From Allocatelliglobosispora scoriae (lineage in GTDB: Bacteria; Actinomycetota; Actinomycetes; Mycobacteriales; Micromonosporaceae): a stretch of 64,000 nt of DNA. The stretch is from contig NZ_JACHMN010000003.1 in NCBI RefSeq assembly GCF_014204945.1, positions 1-64,000 on the forward strand, read 5' to 3'. How positions within the stretch are numbered: the first letter of the stretch is position 1; each line of letters starts with the position of its first letter. Below are positions 39,973-47,731 of the stretch, in pieces. The translations under genes and the position numbers were made by a program. Under the pieces are notes generated by a model. The model was not told where the DNA came from. It saw only the letters and a program-made list of their open reading frames with translations, and made no database searches.

Positions 39973-40410
39973 ATGATGATCCTCAAGGTGATCGCCATCG
40001 GCCTGATCCTGTTCTTCGGGGCGCTCGGGCTGCTCTTCGCCCGGCGCGAATACTTCGTCCGCAAGGGCGGCATGTTCGAGCTCTACCTCCGCCTCGGCAC
40101 GATGGTCGAGGGCCGGGGGTGGGCGCCGGGGTTCGCGCTCTTCATCGGCGACGAGGTCCGCTGGTACCGGATGTTCAGCTTCTCCCCGCGCCCGCGCCGG
40201 ATCATGCGCCGCAGCGAGCTGATCGTGGCGGCACGGCGCTCACCGAATACGTCGGAGCAGATCGTCGTCCCGGCCGACTGGGTGATCCTGCGCTGCATGA
40301 GCAAGCCCACGCGTAACGGGGTCCTGGTCGAGATCGCGATGAATCCTCTCGCGGCGACGGGCTTCCTGAGCTGGATCGAGTCCGCCCCACCCGGCGCATC
40401 GGTCATCTAA
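39973..40410 (+). CDS. DUF2550 family membrane protein
   Basis: 145 residues: one N-terminal membrane segment (about 3-23), then FARREYFVRKGGMFELYLR and GWAPGFALFIGDEVRWYRMFS, the DUF2550 signature. This family almost always follows atpC in actinobacteria, as here (21 bp downstream), but its role is not known. ATG 39973 or the adjacent ATG 39976 may be the start. Confidence 0.88.
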   Translation: MMILKVIAIGLILFFGALGLLFARREYFVRKGGMFELYLRLGTMVEGRGWAPGFALFIGDEVRWYRMFSFSPRPRRIMRRSELIVAARRSPNTSEQIVVPADWVILRCMSKPTRNGVLVEIAMNPLAATGFLSWIESAPPGASVI

Positions 40411-40457
40411 CCGCCGCACTCCCCCCGCGCGCGTCGAGCGACTCACCCACCCATCTC

Positions 40458-40579
40458 CCTGAATTTTAGTGCTGGACACGCCGCTTCCATTGCAACAAAC
40501 GTCAGGATCAACTCCGGCGAGGAAGTTGATCCTGACGTTTGTTGCGGGTTTTGCGGCGTGTCCAGCATTAAAATTCAGG
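40458..40579. repeat. 122-bp intergenic inverted repeat
   Basis: Arms of about 56 bp (40458-40513 with 40524-40579) with a few mismatches around a 10-bp centre. Each arm contains GTTGATCCTGACG or its complement and a GCTGGACACGCCGC block. It separates convergent DUF2550 and ABC permease genes and could stop transcription from both sides; its length is greater than needed for that. Confidence 0.92.
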
Positions 40580-40581
40580 GG

Positions 40582-41385
40582 TTAGCGGGCGGCGGCCTTG
40601 CGGTAGCGGGAGATCGACAGCGGGATGAAGATGATCAGGATCGCCGCGATCCAGAGCAGGGACAGCTCGATCGGGTGGTCCGCCGGGAAGCCACTGCCGC
40701 GCTCCGCGCCGTCCGGTGCGTTGCCCCACAGGTCGCGCAGGGACAGGACCACCGACGAGATCGGGTTCCACTCGGCGATCGGCTGCAGCCAGCCCGGCAG
40801 CGTGCTGGTCGGGACGAACGCGTTCGACAGGAACGTCAGCGGGAACATCCAGATGAAACCGGCACTCTGGGCCACCTCCACGGACTTCACCGACAGGCCG
40901 ATGACGGCGCTGATCCAGCTCATGGCGTACCCGAAGATGATCAGGAGCAGGTAGCCGGCGACGCCCTTGGCGAAGCCGGTGTGGATGCCCCACCCGACGA
41001 GCAGGCCGGTCAGCGACATGACGACGATGACGAAGATGTTGTTGAGCAGGTCGGAGGTCGTACGCCCGATCAGCACGGCGGCGCGGGACATCGGCAGGGT
41101 GCGGAACCGGTCGACGATGCCCTTCTGCAGGTCGTCGGCGAGCCCGATCGCGGTGATGGCGGCGCCGAAGGCGACGGTCTGCACGAAGATGCCGGGCATG
41201 AGGAAGTCGCGGTAGCTCGTACCCGAGATCGGGATGGCGCCGCCGAAGACGAAGGCGAAGAGCAGTACGAACATGATCGGCTGGATCGTGGAGAAGATCA
41301 GCAGATCCGGGATCCGTTTGATCTTGATCAGGTTGCGTTTGGTGACGACCCAGCCGTCGGTGAGTGCCCCGGCGAGCGCGGTCAT
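40582..41385 (-). CDS. ABC-2 permease (DrrB-like)
   Basis: 267 residues with six membrane segments. FAFVFGGAIPISG, DLQKGIVDRFRTLPMSR (coupling helix with the DRFRTLP motif) and FLSNAFVPTSTLPGWLQ are typical of daunorubicin-resistance type permeases. ATG 41385 overlaps the ATPase stop by four bases (ATGA). Works with the upstream ATPase as an exporter of an unknown, probably lipophilic, substrate. Confidence 0.9.
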   Translation of the reverse strand: MTALAGALTDGWVVTKRNLIKIKRIPDLLIFSTIQPIMFVLLFAFVFGGAIPISGTSYRDFLMPGIFVQTVAFGAAITAIGLADDLQKGIVDRFRTLPMSRAAVLIGRTTSDLLNNIFVIVVMSLTGLLVGWGIHTGFAKGVAGYLLLIIFGYAMSWISAVIGLSVKSVEVAQSAGFIWMFPLTFLSNAFVPTSTLPGWLQPIAEWNPISSVVLSLRDLWGNAPDGAERGSGFPADHPIELSLLWIAAILIIFIPLSISRYRKAAAR

Positions 41386-42347
41386 GACGCCACCTCCTCA
41401 TCGGTCTCGGCGACGGCGGTGCCGGTCAGCTTCATGAAGACGTCGTCCAGGCTGGCGCGGTGGATGCCGATGTCGACCGGTTCGATCCCGGCGGCGTCGA
41501 GTCGGCGTACCACCTCGATGAGCGCGGCGGGCCCCCTCGTGACCGGTGCGTGCACCTCGTGCCCCTCCTCGGCGATGACCGGCTCGCCGGAGCAGACCGC
41601 CGCGAGGATCTCGGCGGTGGTCTGGGTCTCCGCCCGGCTGCCGAGGACGACGCTCAGGCGCTCGCCGCCGACCTCCTTCTTGAGGTCCTCGGGGGTGCCG
41701 TGGGCGATCGCGAGGCCCTTGTCGATGACGATGATGTCGTCGCAGAGCTGGTCGGCCTCCTCCAGGTACTGCGTGGTGAGCAGCAGGGTCGTGCCGGCCC
41801 GGACCCGCTCGGAGATCACGTCCCACATGCCGAGGCGGCTGCGCGGGTCCAGGCCGGTCGTCGGCTCGTCGAGCACGATGATCGGCGGGGACACGATGAG
41901 CGCTCCCGCCAGGTCCAGCCGCCTGCGCATACCCCCGGAGTAGGTCTTGACCGGGCGATCGGCCGCCTCGTCGAGCCGGAAGCGCTCCAGCAGCTCCCCG
42001 GCACGCTCCCGGGCCTGGCGCTTGCCCAGGTGGTAGAGGCGTCCGATCATCTCCAGGTTCTCGTAGCCGGTGAGGTACTCGTCGACCGCGGCGTACTGCC
42101 CGCTCACGCCGATGATCTTCCGTACGTCGCCGGGGCGGGTGAGCACGTCGATCCCGCCGACCGTGCACGATCCGGCGTCCGGCCGCAGCAGGGTCGTGAT
42201 GATCCGCACCGTGGTCGTCTTGCCGGCTCCGTTCGGCCCGAGCAGGCCCAGGACGGTCCCCTCGGGAACGCGGAGGTCCAGACCGTCCAGGGCATGCACG
42301 TCGCCGTAGCGCTTGATCAGCCCCTGCGCGATGATCGCGTCCGCCAT
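41382..42347 (-). CDS. ABC transporter ATPase (DrrA-like)
   Basis: 321 residues from ATG 42347. Walker A GPNGAGKTT, Q-loop in GVSGQYAAVDE, signature YSGGMRRRLDLA, Walker B IIVLDEPTTGLD, H-loop replaced by Gln in LLTTQYLEEAD, as is normal for DrrA relatives. C-terminal regulatory domain (about 220-321) ends in GTAVAETDEE. A -10 hexamer TAGCGT (42360-42355) ends seven bases upstream, so the in-frame GTG at 42356 is too early. Confidence 0.92.
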   Translation of the reverse strand: MADAIIAQGLIKRYGDVHALDGLDLRVPEGTVLGLLGPNGAGKTTTVRIITTLLRPDAGSCTVGGIDVLTRPGDVRKIIGVSGQYAAVDEYLTGYENLEMIGRLYHLGKRQARERAGELLERFRLDEAADRPVKTYSGGMRRRLDLAGALIVSPPIIVLDEPTTGLDPRSRLGMWDVISERVRAGTTLLLTTQYLEEADQLCDDIIVIDKGLAIAHGTPEDLKKEVGGERLSVVLGSRAETQTTAEILAAVCSGEPVIAEEGHEVHAPVTRGPAALIEVVRRLDAAGIEPVDIGIHRASLDDVFMKLTGTAVAETDEEVAS

Positions 42348-42354
42348 GAGCCCC

Positions 42355-42360
42355 ACGCTA
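42355..42360 (-). promoter_or_regulatory. Leaderless -10 (TAGCGT) of DrrA-like gene
   Basis: On the minus strand TAGCGT is followed by seven bases and then ATG 42347. Confidence 0.5.
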
Positions 42361-42425
42361 GCCGTACTAATGGAGGTCTTTTGGGGTTTTGGACAGCTAA
42401 CGTCGGGTAAGAGTGCGATCGTGTA

Positions 42426-43004
42426 TCAGCGCTCGCCTCCCGGCACCCACTTCACATCCGTCGTCCCGTCGTTGTTCGCCACGCGGGACAGGATGAAGAG
42501 CAGATCCGAGAGTCGATTGAGATACTGGGCAGGCAGCGTGCTTGTCCGGTCCGGGTCGGCCTCGAGTAGAGCGAAGACCATTCGCTCCGCCCGACGAGTC
42601 ACCGTTCGGGCCACGTGCAGCAGCGCTGCGCCTGGCGACCCCCCGGGCAGAATAAATGAATCCAATTTGGATAGCCGTGCGTTGTACTCATCGCACCAGC
42701 CCTCCAGGCGGGTGACGTAATCAGCCGAGACGCGCAGCGGCGGATATTGGGGATCGGGGGCGATCGGGTTGCACAAGTCGGCACCCACATCGAATAGGTC
42801 GTTCTGCACTATGGTGAGCACGCCGCGAACATCGTCGGCGAGCGCGCCCATTGTGATCGCCACGCCGATAGCGGCGTTGCACTCGTCGACGTCGGCATAC
42901 GCGGCTATCCGCGGATCCGTCTTGGAGACGCGCTCGAAGTTGCCCAGTGCGGTCGTGCCGGCATCGCCGGTCTTTGTGTAGATGCGGGTGAGGTGGACAG
43001 CCAT
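42426..43004 (-). CDS. Cob(I)alamin adenosyltransferase, PduO type
   Basis: 192 residues. [20 protein letters not shown] is the PduO N-terminal ATP-binding signature; the later [27 protein letters not shown] matches the active-site helices, and [13 protein letters not shown] the C-terminal helix. Transfers the adenosyl group from ATP to cob(I)alamin, making AdoCbl, the cofactor of the mutase encoded 4.7 kb away. TACGCT (43017-43012) ends seven bases before ATG 43004. Divergent from murA. Confidence 0.95.
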   Translation of the reverse strand: MAVHLTRIYTKTGDAGTTALGNFERVSKTDPRIAAYADVDECNAAIGVAITMGALADDVRGVLTIVQNDLFDVGADLCNPIAPDPQYPPLRVSADYVTRLEGWCDEYNARLSKLDSFILPGGSPGAALLHVARTVTRRAERMVFALLEADPDRTSTLPAQYLNRLSDLLFILSRVANNDGTTDVKWVPGGER

Positions 43005-43011
43005 GCTTGGC

Positions 43012-43017
43012 AGCGTA
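43012..43017 (-). promoter_or_regulatory. Leaderless -10 (TACGCT) of adenosyltransferase
   Basis: Minus-strand TACGCT, seven bases, then ATG 43004. Confidence 0.5.
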
Positions 43018-43058
43018 CTTACTCTTCCCGGCCCTGTGGCCGGGGTAGCCGTCGACTC

Positions 43059-43064
43059 TACGAT
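43059..43064 (+). promoter_or_regulatory. Leaderless -10 (TACGAT) of murA
   Basis: TACGAT ends seven bases before the in-frame GTG 43072 and overlaps the alternative ATG at 43063, favouring GTG as the start. Confidence 0.45.
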
Positions 43065-43071
43065 GGCGGAC

Positions 43072-44367
43072 GTGGATGTGATCCAGGTTCAGGGACCGGC
43101 CCGGCTCGCCGGTGAGGTCGCCGTCGTCGGCGCGAAGAACTCGGCGCTCAAACTCATGGCGGCGGCACTGCTCGCCACCGGTGAGAGCGTCATCACCAAT
43201 ATCCCGCGCATCACCGATATCGCCCTCATGGGCGAGGTGCTGCGCAGGCTCGGCTGCGAGGTCTCCTTCACCGAGCGGAGCAAGACCCTCGCCGACGTCC
43301 GGATCAATGTCCCCGAGACGCTCAATCCCGAGGCGGACTACGACTTGGTACGCCGCCTGCGCGCCTCGATCTGCGTCCTGGGCCCGCTGCTCGCGCGGTG
43401 CGGCCGGGTTCGCGTAGCCCACCCCGGCGGCGACGCCATCGGCTCACGCGGGCTGGACATGCACGTCGCGGGCCTCGCGAGGATGGGCGCGGAGATCTCC
43501 GGCGAGCACGGCTTCGTCATCGCCGAAGCGCCCTCGGGCCTCAAGGGCGCGGCGATCTGGCTCGACTTCCCCAGCGTCGGCGCCACGGAGAACCTGCTGA
43601 TGGCGGCCGTCCTCGCCAAGGGCGAGACGGAGATCGACAACGCCGCCCGCGAGCCCGAGATCGTCGACATCTGCACGATGCTCAGCTCGATGGGCGCCGA
43701 CATCGAGGGCGCCGGCAGCTCCAAGCTCGTCGTCCGGGGCGTCGCGGCACTCTCGCCGACCACGCACGCCACCATCGGCGACCGCATCGTCGCCGGCACG
43801 TGGGCCTTCGGCGCCGCCATGACCCAGGGGGACGTGACGGTCACCGGCATCGACCCGGCGTACCTGGAGATCGCCCTCGACAAGATCGTCCAGGCGGGCG
43901 GCATGGTCGAAACCAGGCCCGACTCGTTCCGGGTCCGCATGGACAACCGCCCCCGGGCGGTCGACGTCGTCACCCTCCCGTTCCCGGGCTTCGCCACCGA
44001 CCTCCTGCCGATGGCGATCGGCCTGGCAGCTGTGGCCGACGGCGTCTCCCTGGTCACCGAGAACATCTTCGACGGCCGCTTCATGTTCGTCCAGGAGATG
44101 ATCCGGCTCGGCGCCGACATCAAGACCGACGGCCACCACGCGGTGGTCCGCGGGCGCGAGCGCCTGAGCAGCGCGGAGGTCCGGGCGACGGACATCCGTG
44201 CGGGCGCCGGCCTGGTGATCGCGGGCCTGCTCACCGACGGCACCACGGTGGTCCGCCACGCGCACCACATCGATCGCGGATATCCGGATTTCGTGAGCGA
44301 CCTGCGCGGCCTCGGGGTCGTCGCGGATCGGGTCGAGGCTCCGGCTGATCCGGAATACATCATCTGA
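43072..44367 (+). CDS. murA: UDP-GlcNAc 1-carboxyvinyltransferase
   Basis: 431 residues from GTG 43072 (ATG 43063 would add three). First committed step of peptidoglycan synthesis: PEP plus UDP-GlcNAc. EPSP-synthase-like double domain: [14 protein letters not shown] near the start and [15 protein letters not shown] near the end. The active-site loop reads [10 protein letters not shown]: the cysteine targeted by fosfomycin in E. coli (Cys115) is Asp121 here, as in mycobacterial MurA. Divergent from the adenosyltransferase gene. Confidence 0.95.
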   Translation: MDVIQVQGPARLAGEVAVVGAKNSALKLMAAALLATGESVITNIPRITDIALMGEVLRRLGCEVSFTERSKTLADVRINVPETLNPEADYDLVRRLRASICVLGPLLARCGRVRVAHPGGDAIGSRGLDMHVAGLARMGAEISGEHGFVIAEAPSGLKGAAIWLDFPSVGATENLLMAAVLAKGETEIDNAAREPEIVDICTMLSSMGADIEGAGSSKLVVRGVAALSPTTHATIGDRIVAGTWAFGAAMTQGDVTVTGIDPAYLEIALDKIVQAGGMVETRPDSFRVRMDNRPRAVDVVTLPFPGFATDLLPMAIGLAAVADGVSLVTENIFDGRFMFVQEMIRLGADIKTDGHHAVVRGRERLSSAEVRATDIRAGAGLVIAGLLTDGTTVVRHAHHIDRGYPDFVSDLRGLGVVADRVEAPADPEYII

Positions 44368-44374
44368 GTCCAGT

Positions 44375-44425
44375 GGTTGCGGTGGGTGTTCGGGGCGGGA
44401 CCGACCGCCCCGAACACCCGCAACC
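44375..44425. terminator. Bidirectional terminator between murA and hbd
   Basis: Long GC-rich hairpin: 44375-44398 pairs with 44405-44425 with two bulges. It ends two bases before the convergent dehydrogenase stop. No T-run. Confidence 0.75.
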
Positions 44426-44426
44426 G

Positions 44427-45275
44427 CTAGTAGCTGTAGAAACCCCGCCCCGACTTCCGACCGAGGTCTCCCGCCGCGACCATGCGCTGGAGGAGCTCCG
44501 GGGGGAAGAACTTGGGGTCGGCGGTGTCGGTGTAGATGTTGTGGGCGGCGTGGGCGAGGATGTCGACGCCGGTGAGGTCCGTGGTGGCGAGGGGGCCCAT
44601 GGCGTGGCCGAAGCCGAGCTTGCAGGCCGTGTCGAGGTCCTCGGGGCTGACGACGCCGGACTCGACCAGCTTGACCGCCTCGACGACCAGGGCCGCGATG
44701 AGCCTGGTGGTGACGAAGCCGGCGATGTCGCGGTTGACGACGATGCAGGTCTTGCCGATGTTCTCGGCGAAATCCCGGGCGGTCTGGAGGGTCTCGTCGG
44801 TGGTCTTGAGACCCCGGACGAGCTCACAGAGCTTCATCATGGGTACGGGAGAGAAGAAGTGCGTGCCGACGACCGACTCGGGGCGCTGGGTGACCGCCGC
44901 GATCGTGGTGATCGGGATGGCGCTGGTGTTGGTGGCGAGGATCGTGCCGTCCTTGCAGACGCCGTCGAGCTGGCGGAAGAGCTCCTGCTTGATGTCGAGA
45001 CGCTCGAAGATCGCCTCGATGACGATGTCGGCCTCCGCGACGGCGTCGAGGTCGGTCGTGGGGGAGATGCGGGCCAGGGCGGCCGCCGCGTCCTCCTGGG
45101 TGATGGTGCCCTTGCTCGCGAACTTGGCGAGGGACGCCTCGATGCCCCGCACGCCTCGGGACGTCGCGGCGTCGTCGACGTCGCGGAGCGTCACCTGCCA
45201 ACCGGCCTGAGCTGCCACTTGAGCGATGCCGGAGCCCATCAGTCCCGCGCCGACTACCGCCAACCGTCCCGTCAT
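44427..45275 (-). CDS. hbd: 3-hydroxybutyryl-CoA dehydrogenase
   Basis: 282 residues. NAD(P)-binding GAGLMGSGIAQVAAQAG, catalytic His in THFFSPVPMMKLCELV, NTSAIPIT, and the C-terminal helical domain with DLTGVDILAHAA. ATG 45275 has an AGGAGGAACG site; the frame extends upstream but the extension is not conserved. Oxidises or reduces acetoacetyl-/3-hydroxyacyl-CoA; near a MeaA-type mutase it could serve the ethylmalonyl-CoA route or butyrate/PHB metabolism. Confidence 0.93.
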   Translation of the reverse strand: MTGRLAVVGAGLMGSGIAQVAAQAGWQVTLRDVDDAATSRGVRGIEASLAKFASKGTITQEDAAAALARISPTTDLDAVAEADIVIEAIFERLDIKQELFRQLDGVCKDGTILATNTSAIPITTIAAVTQRPESVVGTHFFSPVPMMKLCELVRGLKTTDETLQTARDFAENIGKTCIVVNRDIAGFVTTRLIAALVVEAVKLVESGVVSPEDLDTACKLGFGHAMGPLATTDLTGVDILAHAAHNIYTDTADPKFFPPELLQRMVAAGDLGRKSGRGFYSY

Positions 45276-45415
45276 CGTTCCTCCTGAAAATATCGCGGTC
45301 GTCGCCGCGAGCCTCACCTGCACCTTAACGACTCTTCAGTACGCTGGCTCGGCCGGAGGTAGCCCGATTCGGTGAAGGTCAGCGCAGGGCGTTCGGGCGG
45401 TGGCACACTGTGGCC

Positions 45416-45724
45416 ATGCCCCTCATTGATGGTGCATTAGTGATTGCTCCGCTCTTCGCGCTGCTCGCGACGGGTGCGCTGGTGCTGATCATGCGCCGCG
45501 CCATGCAGGGCGAGCGGGTGGCTCGGCTCAAAGATGCAGAAATAGACGATTACGGCCTATTGTGCCCGGCGGCAGTGACCCGGGACCTGGTCGACGCCGA
45601 GCTGGTGAAGACCCACCTGGCGACCGGCGGCATCCGCTCGACGCTGGCCACGGATCTGGACGGCCGAATACGCGTCCTGGTCTTCGCCGACGAACTCGAC
45701 CGGGCCCGCCGCCTGGTCGGCTGA
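45416..45724 (+). CDS. Small membrane-anchored protein, DUF2007-like tail
   Basis: 102 residues: one N-terminal membrane helix (about 5-25), then MRRAMQGERVARL and a small soluble domain (DAELVKTHLATGGIRSTLAT, VLVFADELDRARRLVG) resembling the DUF2007 'putative signal transducing' fold. ATG 45416 chosen over GTG 45410. Function unknown. Monocistronic, followed by an inverted pair of palindromic elements. Confidence 0.65.
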   Translation: MPLIDGALVIAPLFALLATGALVLIMRRAMQGERVARLKDAEIDDYGLLCPAAVTRDLVDAELVKTHLATGGIRSTLATDLDGRIRVLVFADELDRARRLVG

Positions 45725-45769
45725 CCGCAGCCTCGTCGCACAGCACCGCACTGAGGTGCCGCTGTGCGG

Positions 45770-45835
45770 CCGTGGCGCTGCGCCGCCGTGCGGCCGTGCG
45801 GCCGTGCGGCCGTGCCGCTGCGCGGCGGCGTGCGG
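45770..45835. repeat. Imperfect short tandem repeat (GTGCGGCC)
   Basis: Units of the type GTGCGGCC/GTGCCGCT repeat about seven times between the small membrane protein and the palindromic pair. No coding potential. Confidence 0.7.
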
Positions 45836-45837
45836 TC

Positions 45838-45912
45838 AAGATCGCCGCAACTCTTGAAGAGTTGGTGTTAAGGCTGGGTTTCAGGACCAACTCTTCAAGA
45901 GTTGCGACGATC
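45838..45912. repeat. CAACTCTTSAAGAGTTG elements, inverted pair (copies 6, 7)
   Basis: Copies at 45848-45864 and 45888-45904, ACC sides facing inwards, with AAGATCG outer flanks also mirrored. The preceding 45770-45835 stretch is a run of GTGCGGCC-type repeats. Confidence 0.92.
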
Positions 45913-45950
45913 TTGCGTCCGCTTCCCCGCAGGGGACCGGATCTGGAAGG

Positions 45951-46745
45951 TCAGCCGTCGCGCTTGGTGGTCCAGCGGAACGTCGTGATGCAGAGGATCA
46001 GCCCGATGACGCACCACGCGCCCAGGACCAGCGCGGTCTTGCCGAGCTCGTAGGAGCCGGCCACCTCGGTCTGCCCGAAGCTCTCCGGCAGGAACACCGA
46101 GCGCAGCCCCTGTGCCATCCACTTCAGCGGGAAGATCGCCGCGACCTGCTGCATGACGTGGGGGAGTGCCGCGTAGACGAAGTAGACGCCGGAGATGAAC
46201 TGGAGCACCAGGGCTACCGGGGTCACCACGGCGGGGGCGCTGCGACCGGTGCGGGCGACCGACGAGAACGCGATGCCGAGCAGCGTGCAGGCGGTGAGGC
46301 CGAGGAAGGTCACCCAGGCGAAGGTGAACCACTTCTGTCCGGTCTGCGGCAGGTCGACGTCGAACATCAGCGTCGCCAGGATGAGCAGCAGGATGATCTC
46401 CACGACGGCGATCGCCGCGACCATGAAGATCTTGCCGGCGAAGTACGCCCACTTCGGCATCGGCGTGCCCTGGAGCCGCTTGAGTACGCCGCGGTCCCGC
46501 TCGATCGGGATCTGGATCGCGAGGCTCTGGAAGCTCACGCTGATGATGCCGGAGGCGATCATGCCGGTGACGAAGTACTGCGTCATCTTCACATCGGTGC
46601 CGTCGATCGTGAAAGTGAAGATCGACCCGAAGATGACCATCATCATCAGCGGGAAGGCGAGCGAGAAGACGACCGATTCGCGGCTGCGGAGGAACTGCTT
46701 GATCTCCAGCTTGCCGCGCTGGAGGGCGAGCGACGTCGAGCTCAC
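45951..46745 (-). CDS. ABC-2 permease
   Basis: 264 residues, six membrane segments; LQRGKLEIKQFLRSRESVVFSLAFP at the N-terminus, IERDRGVLKRLQGTPMP coupling helix, and a second half with ISGVYFVYAALP. GTG 46745 overlaps the upstream ATPase stop (GTGA). With that ATPase it makes a half-size drug/lipid export system. The frame is open far upstream but only because of GC-rich antisense to the ATPase. Confidence 0.9.
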   Translation of the reverse strand: MSSTSLALQRGKLEIKQFLRSRESVVFSLAFPLMMMVIFGSIFTFTIDGTDVKMTQYFVTGMIASGIISVSFQSLAIQIPIERDRGVLKRLQGTPMPKWAYFAGKIFMVAAIAVVEIILLLILATLMFDVDLPQTGQKWFTFAWVTFLGLTACTLLGIAFSSVARTGRSAPAVVTPVALVLQFISGVYFVYAALPHVMQQVAAIFPLKWMAQGLRSVFLPESFGQTEVAGSYELGKTALVLGAWCVIGLILCITTFRWTTKRDG

Positions 46746-47599
46746 TGGTTGGCTCCGATCATGGTCAGGTAGATGTCCTCGAGCGTCGGCCGGTGGATCG
46801 TGAGCTCCGGCACCTCGCCGCCGCCGAAGTCCGAGGCCGAGAGCGACGCCACGACCGCGGTCGGCGTATCCGTCTCGGTGGTGCGGGTCTCGCCCTGCGC
46901 GTTGCGCCAGCTCACCTTCGCCGTGGCGAAGTTGCGGCCGCCCAGTTCGGAGGGGGTGCCTACCTCGATCATCTTGCCGTTGGCGATGACGCCGACACGG
47001 CTCGCGAGCGCCTCGGCCTCGTCCAGGTAGTGGGTGGTGAGCAGGATCGTGGTCCCGATCGCGGAGAGGTCGCGGATCAGGTCCCAGAACTCGCGCCGCG
47101 CCTGCGGGTCGAAGCCGGTCGTCGGCTCGTCGAGAAAGAGCAGCTCGGGATTGCCCACGATGCCGAGTGCCACGTCCAGGCGCCGCTTCTGGCCGCCGGA
47201 GAGCTTGTGGGTACGCCAGTTGGTCTTCTCGGTCAGCCCCACCCGCTCGATCACCTCGCCGGGATCGGCGCCCTTGGTGTAGAAGGTCGAGAAGTGGCTC
47301 ACCACCTCGCCGACCGTGAGGTCGTCGAACTCGCCGGTGGTCTGCAGCACGATGCCGACCCGCTGCCGCCACTCCATGCCGGCCTTGCTCGGGTCGACGC
47401 CGAGGACGCTGACCTCGCCGGCGTCGCGCTTGCGATAACCCTCGAGAATCTCGACGGTGGTGGACTTCCCCGCCCCGTTGGGGCCCAGCAGCGCGAAGCA
47501 CTCGCCTCGGTGGATCGAGAGGTCGACGCCGTCAACCGCTGCCTTGTCGTCGTAGGTTTTGCGCAGTCCCACAACGGAGATCGCGAGATCGTCAGACAT
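46742..47599 (-). CDS. ABC transporter ATPase (CcmA/DrrA type)
   Basis: 285 residues from ATG 47599. Walker A GPNGAGKST, Q-loop VLQTTGEFDD, signature LSGGQKRRLDVA, Walker B LLFLDEPTTGFD, H-loop LLTTHYLDEAEAL. CATAGT (47612-47607) ends seven bases upstream of the start on this strand. The C-terminal domain ends with RPTLEDIYLTMIG. Divergent from meaA. Confidence 0.92.
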   Translation of the reverse strand: MSDDLAISVVGLRKTYDDKAAVDGVDLSIHRGECFALLGPNGAGKSTTVEILEGYRKRDAGEVSVLGVDPSKAGMEWRQRVGIVLQTTGEFDDLTVGEVVSHFSTFYTKGADPGEVIERVGLTEKTNWRTHKLSGGQKRRLDVALGIVGNPELLFLDEPTTGFDPQARREFWDLIRDLSAIGTTILLTTHYLDEAEALASRVGVIANGKMIEVGTPSELGGRNFATAKVSWRNAQGETRTTETDTPTAVVASLSASDFGGGEVPELTIHRPTLEDIYLTMIGANQ

Positions 47600-47719
47600 G
47601 CGAGCCACTATGCCTCATGCCGTCATGGGCGGCGTCATACGGTGGACGGGGCGAGGGTGGGCCGCGTCACCAGGGGTGTCGTGAAGTATTTCACCGGGAC
47701 AGGTTACTTAACGGTCACT

Positions 47720-47725
47720 TAGAAT
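47720..47725 (+). promoter_or_regulatory. Leaderless -10 (TAGAAT) of meaA
   Basis: TAGAAT ends six bases before ATG 47732. The best match to consensus among the leaderless starts in this window. Confidence 0.6.
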
Positions 47726-47731
47726 CCGGGA

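Noticed and set aside
46746-47501. Upstream extension of the ABC-2 permease frame
   Set aside because: Overlaps the ATPase gene in another frame on the same strand; the GTGA overlap at 46745 gives a normal start.
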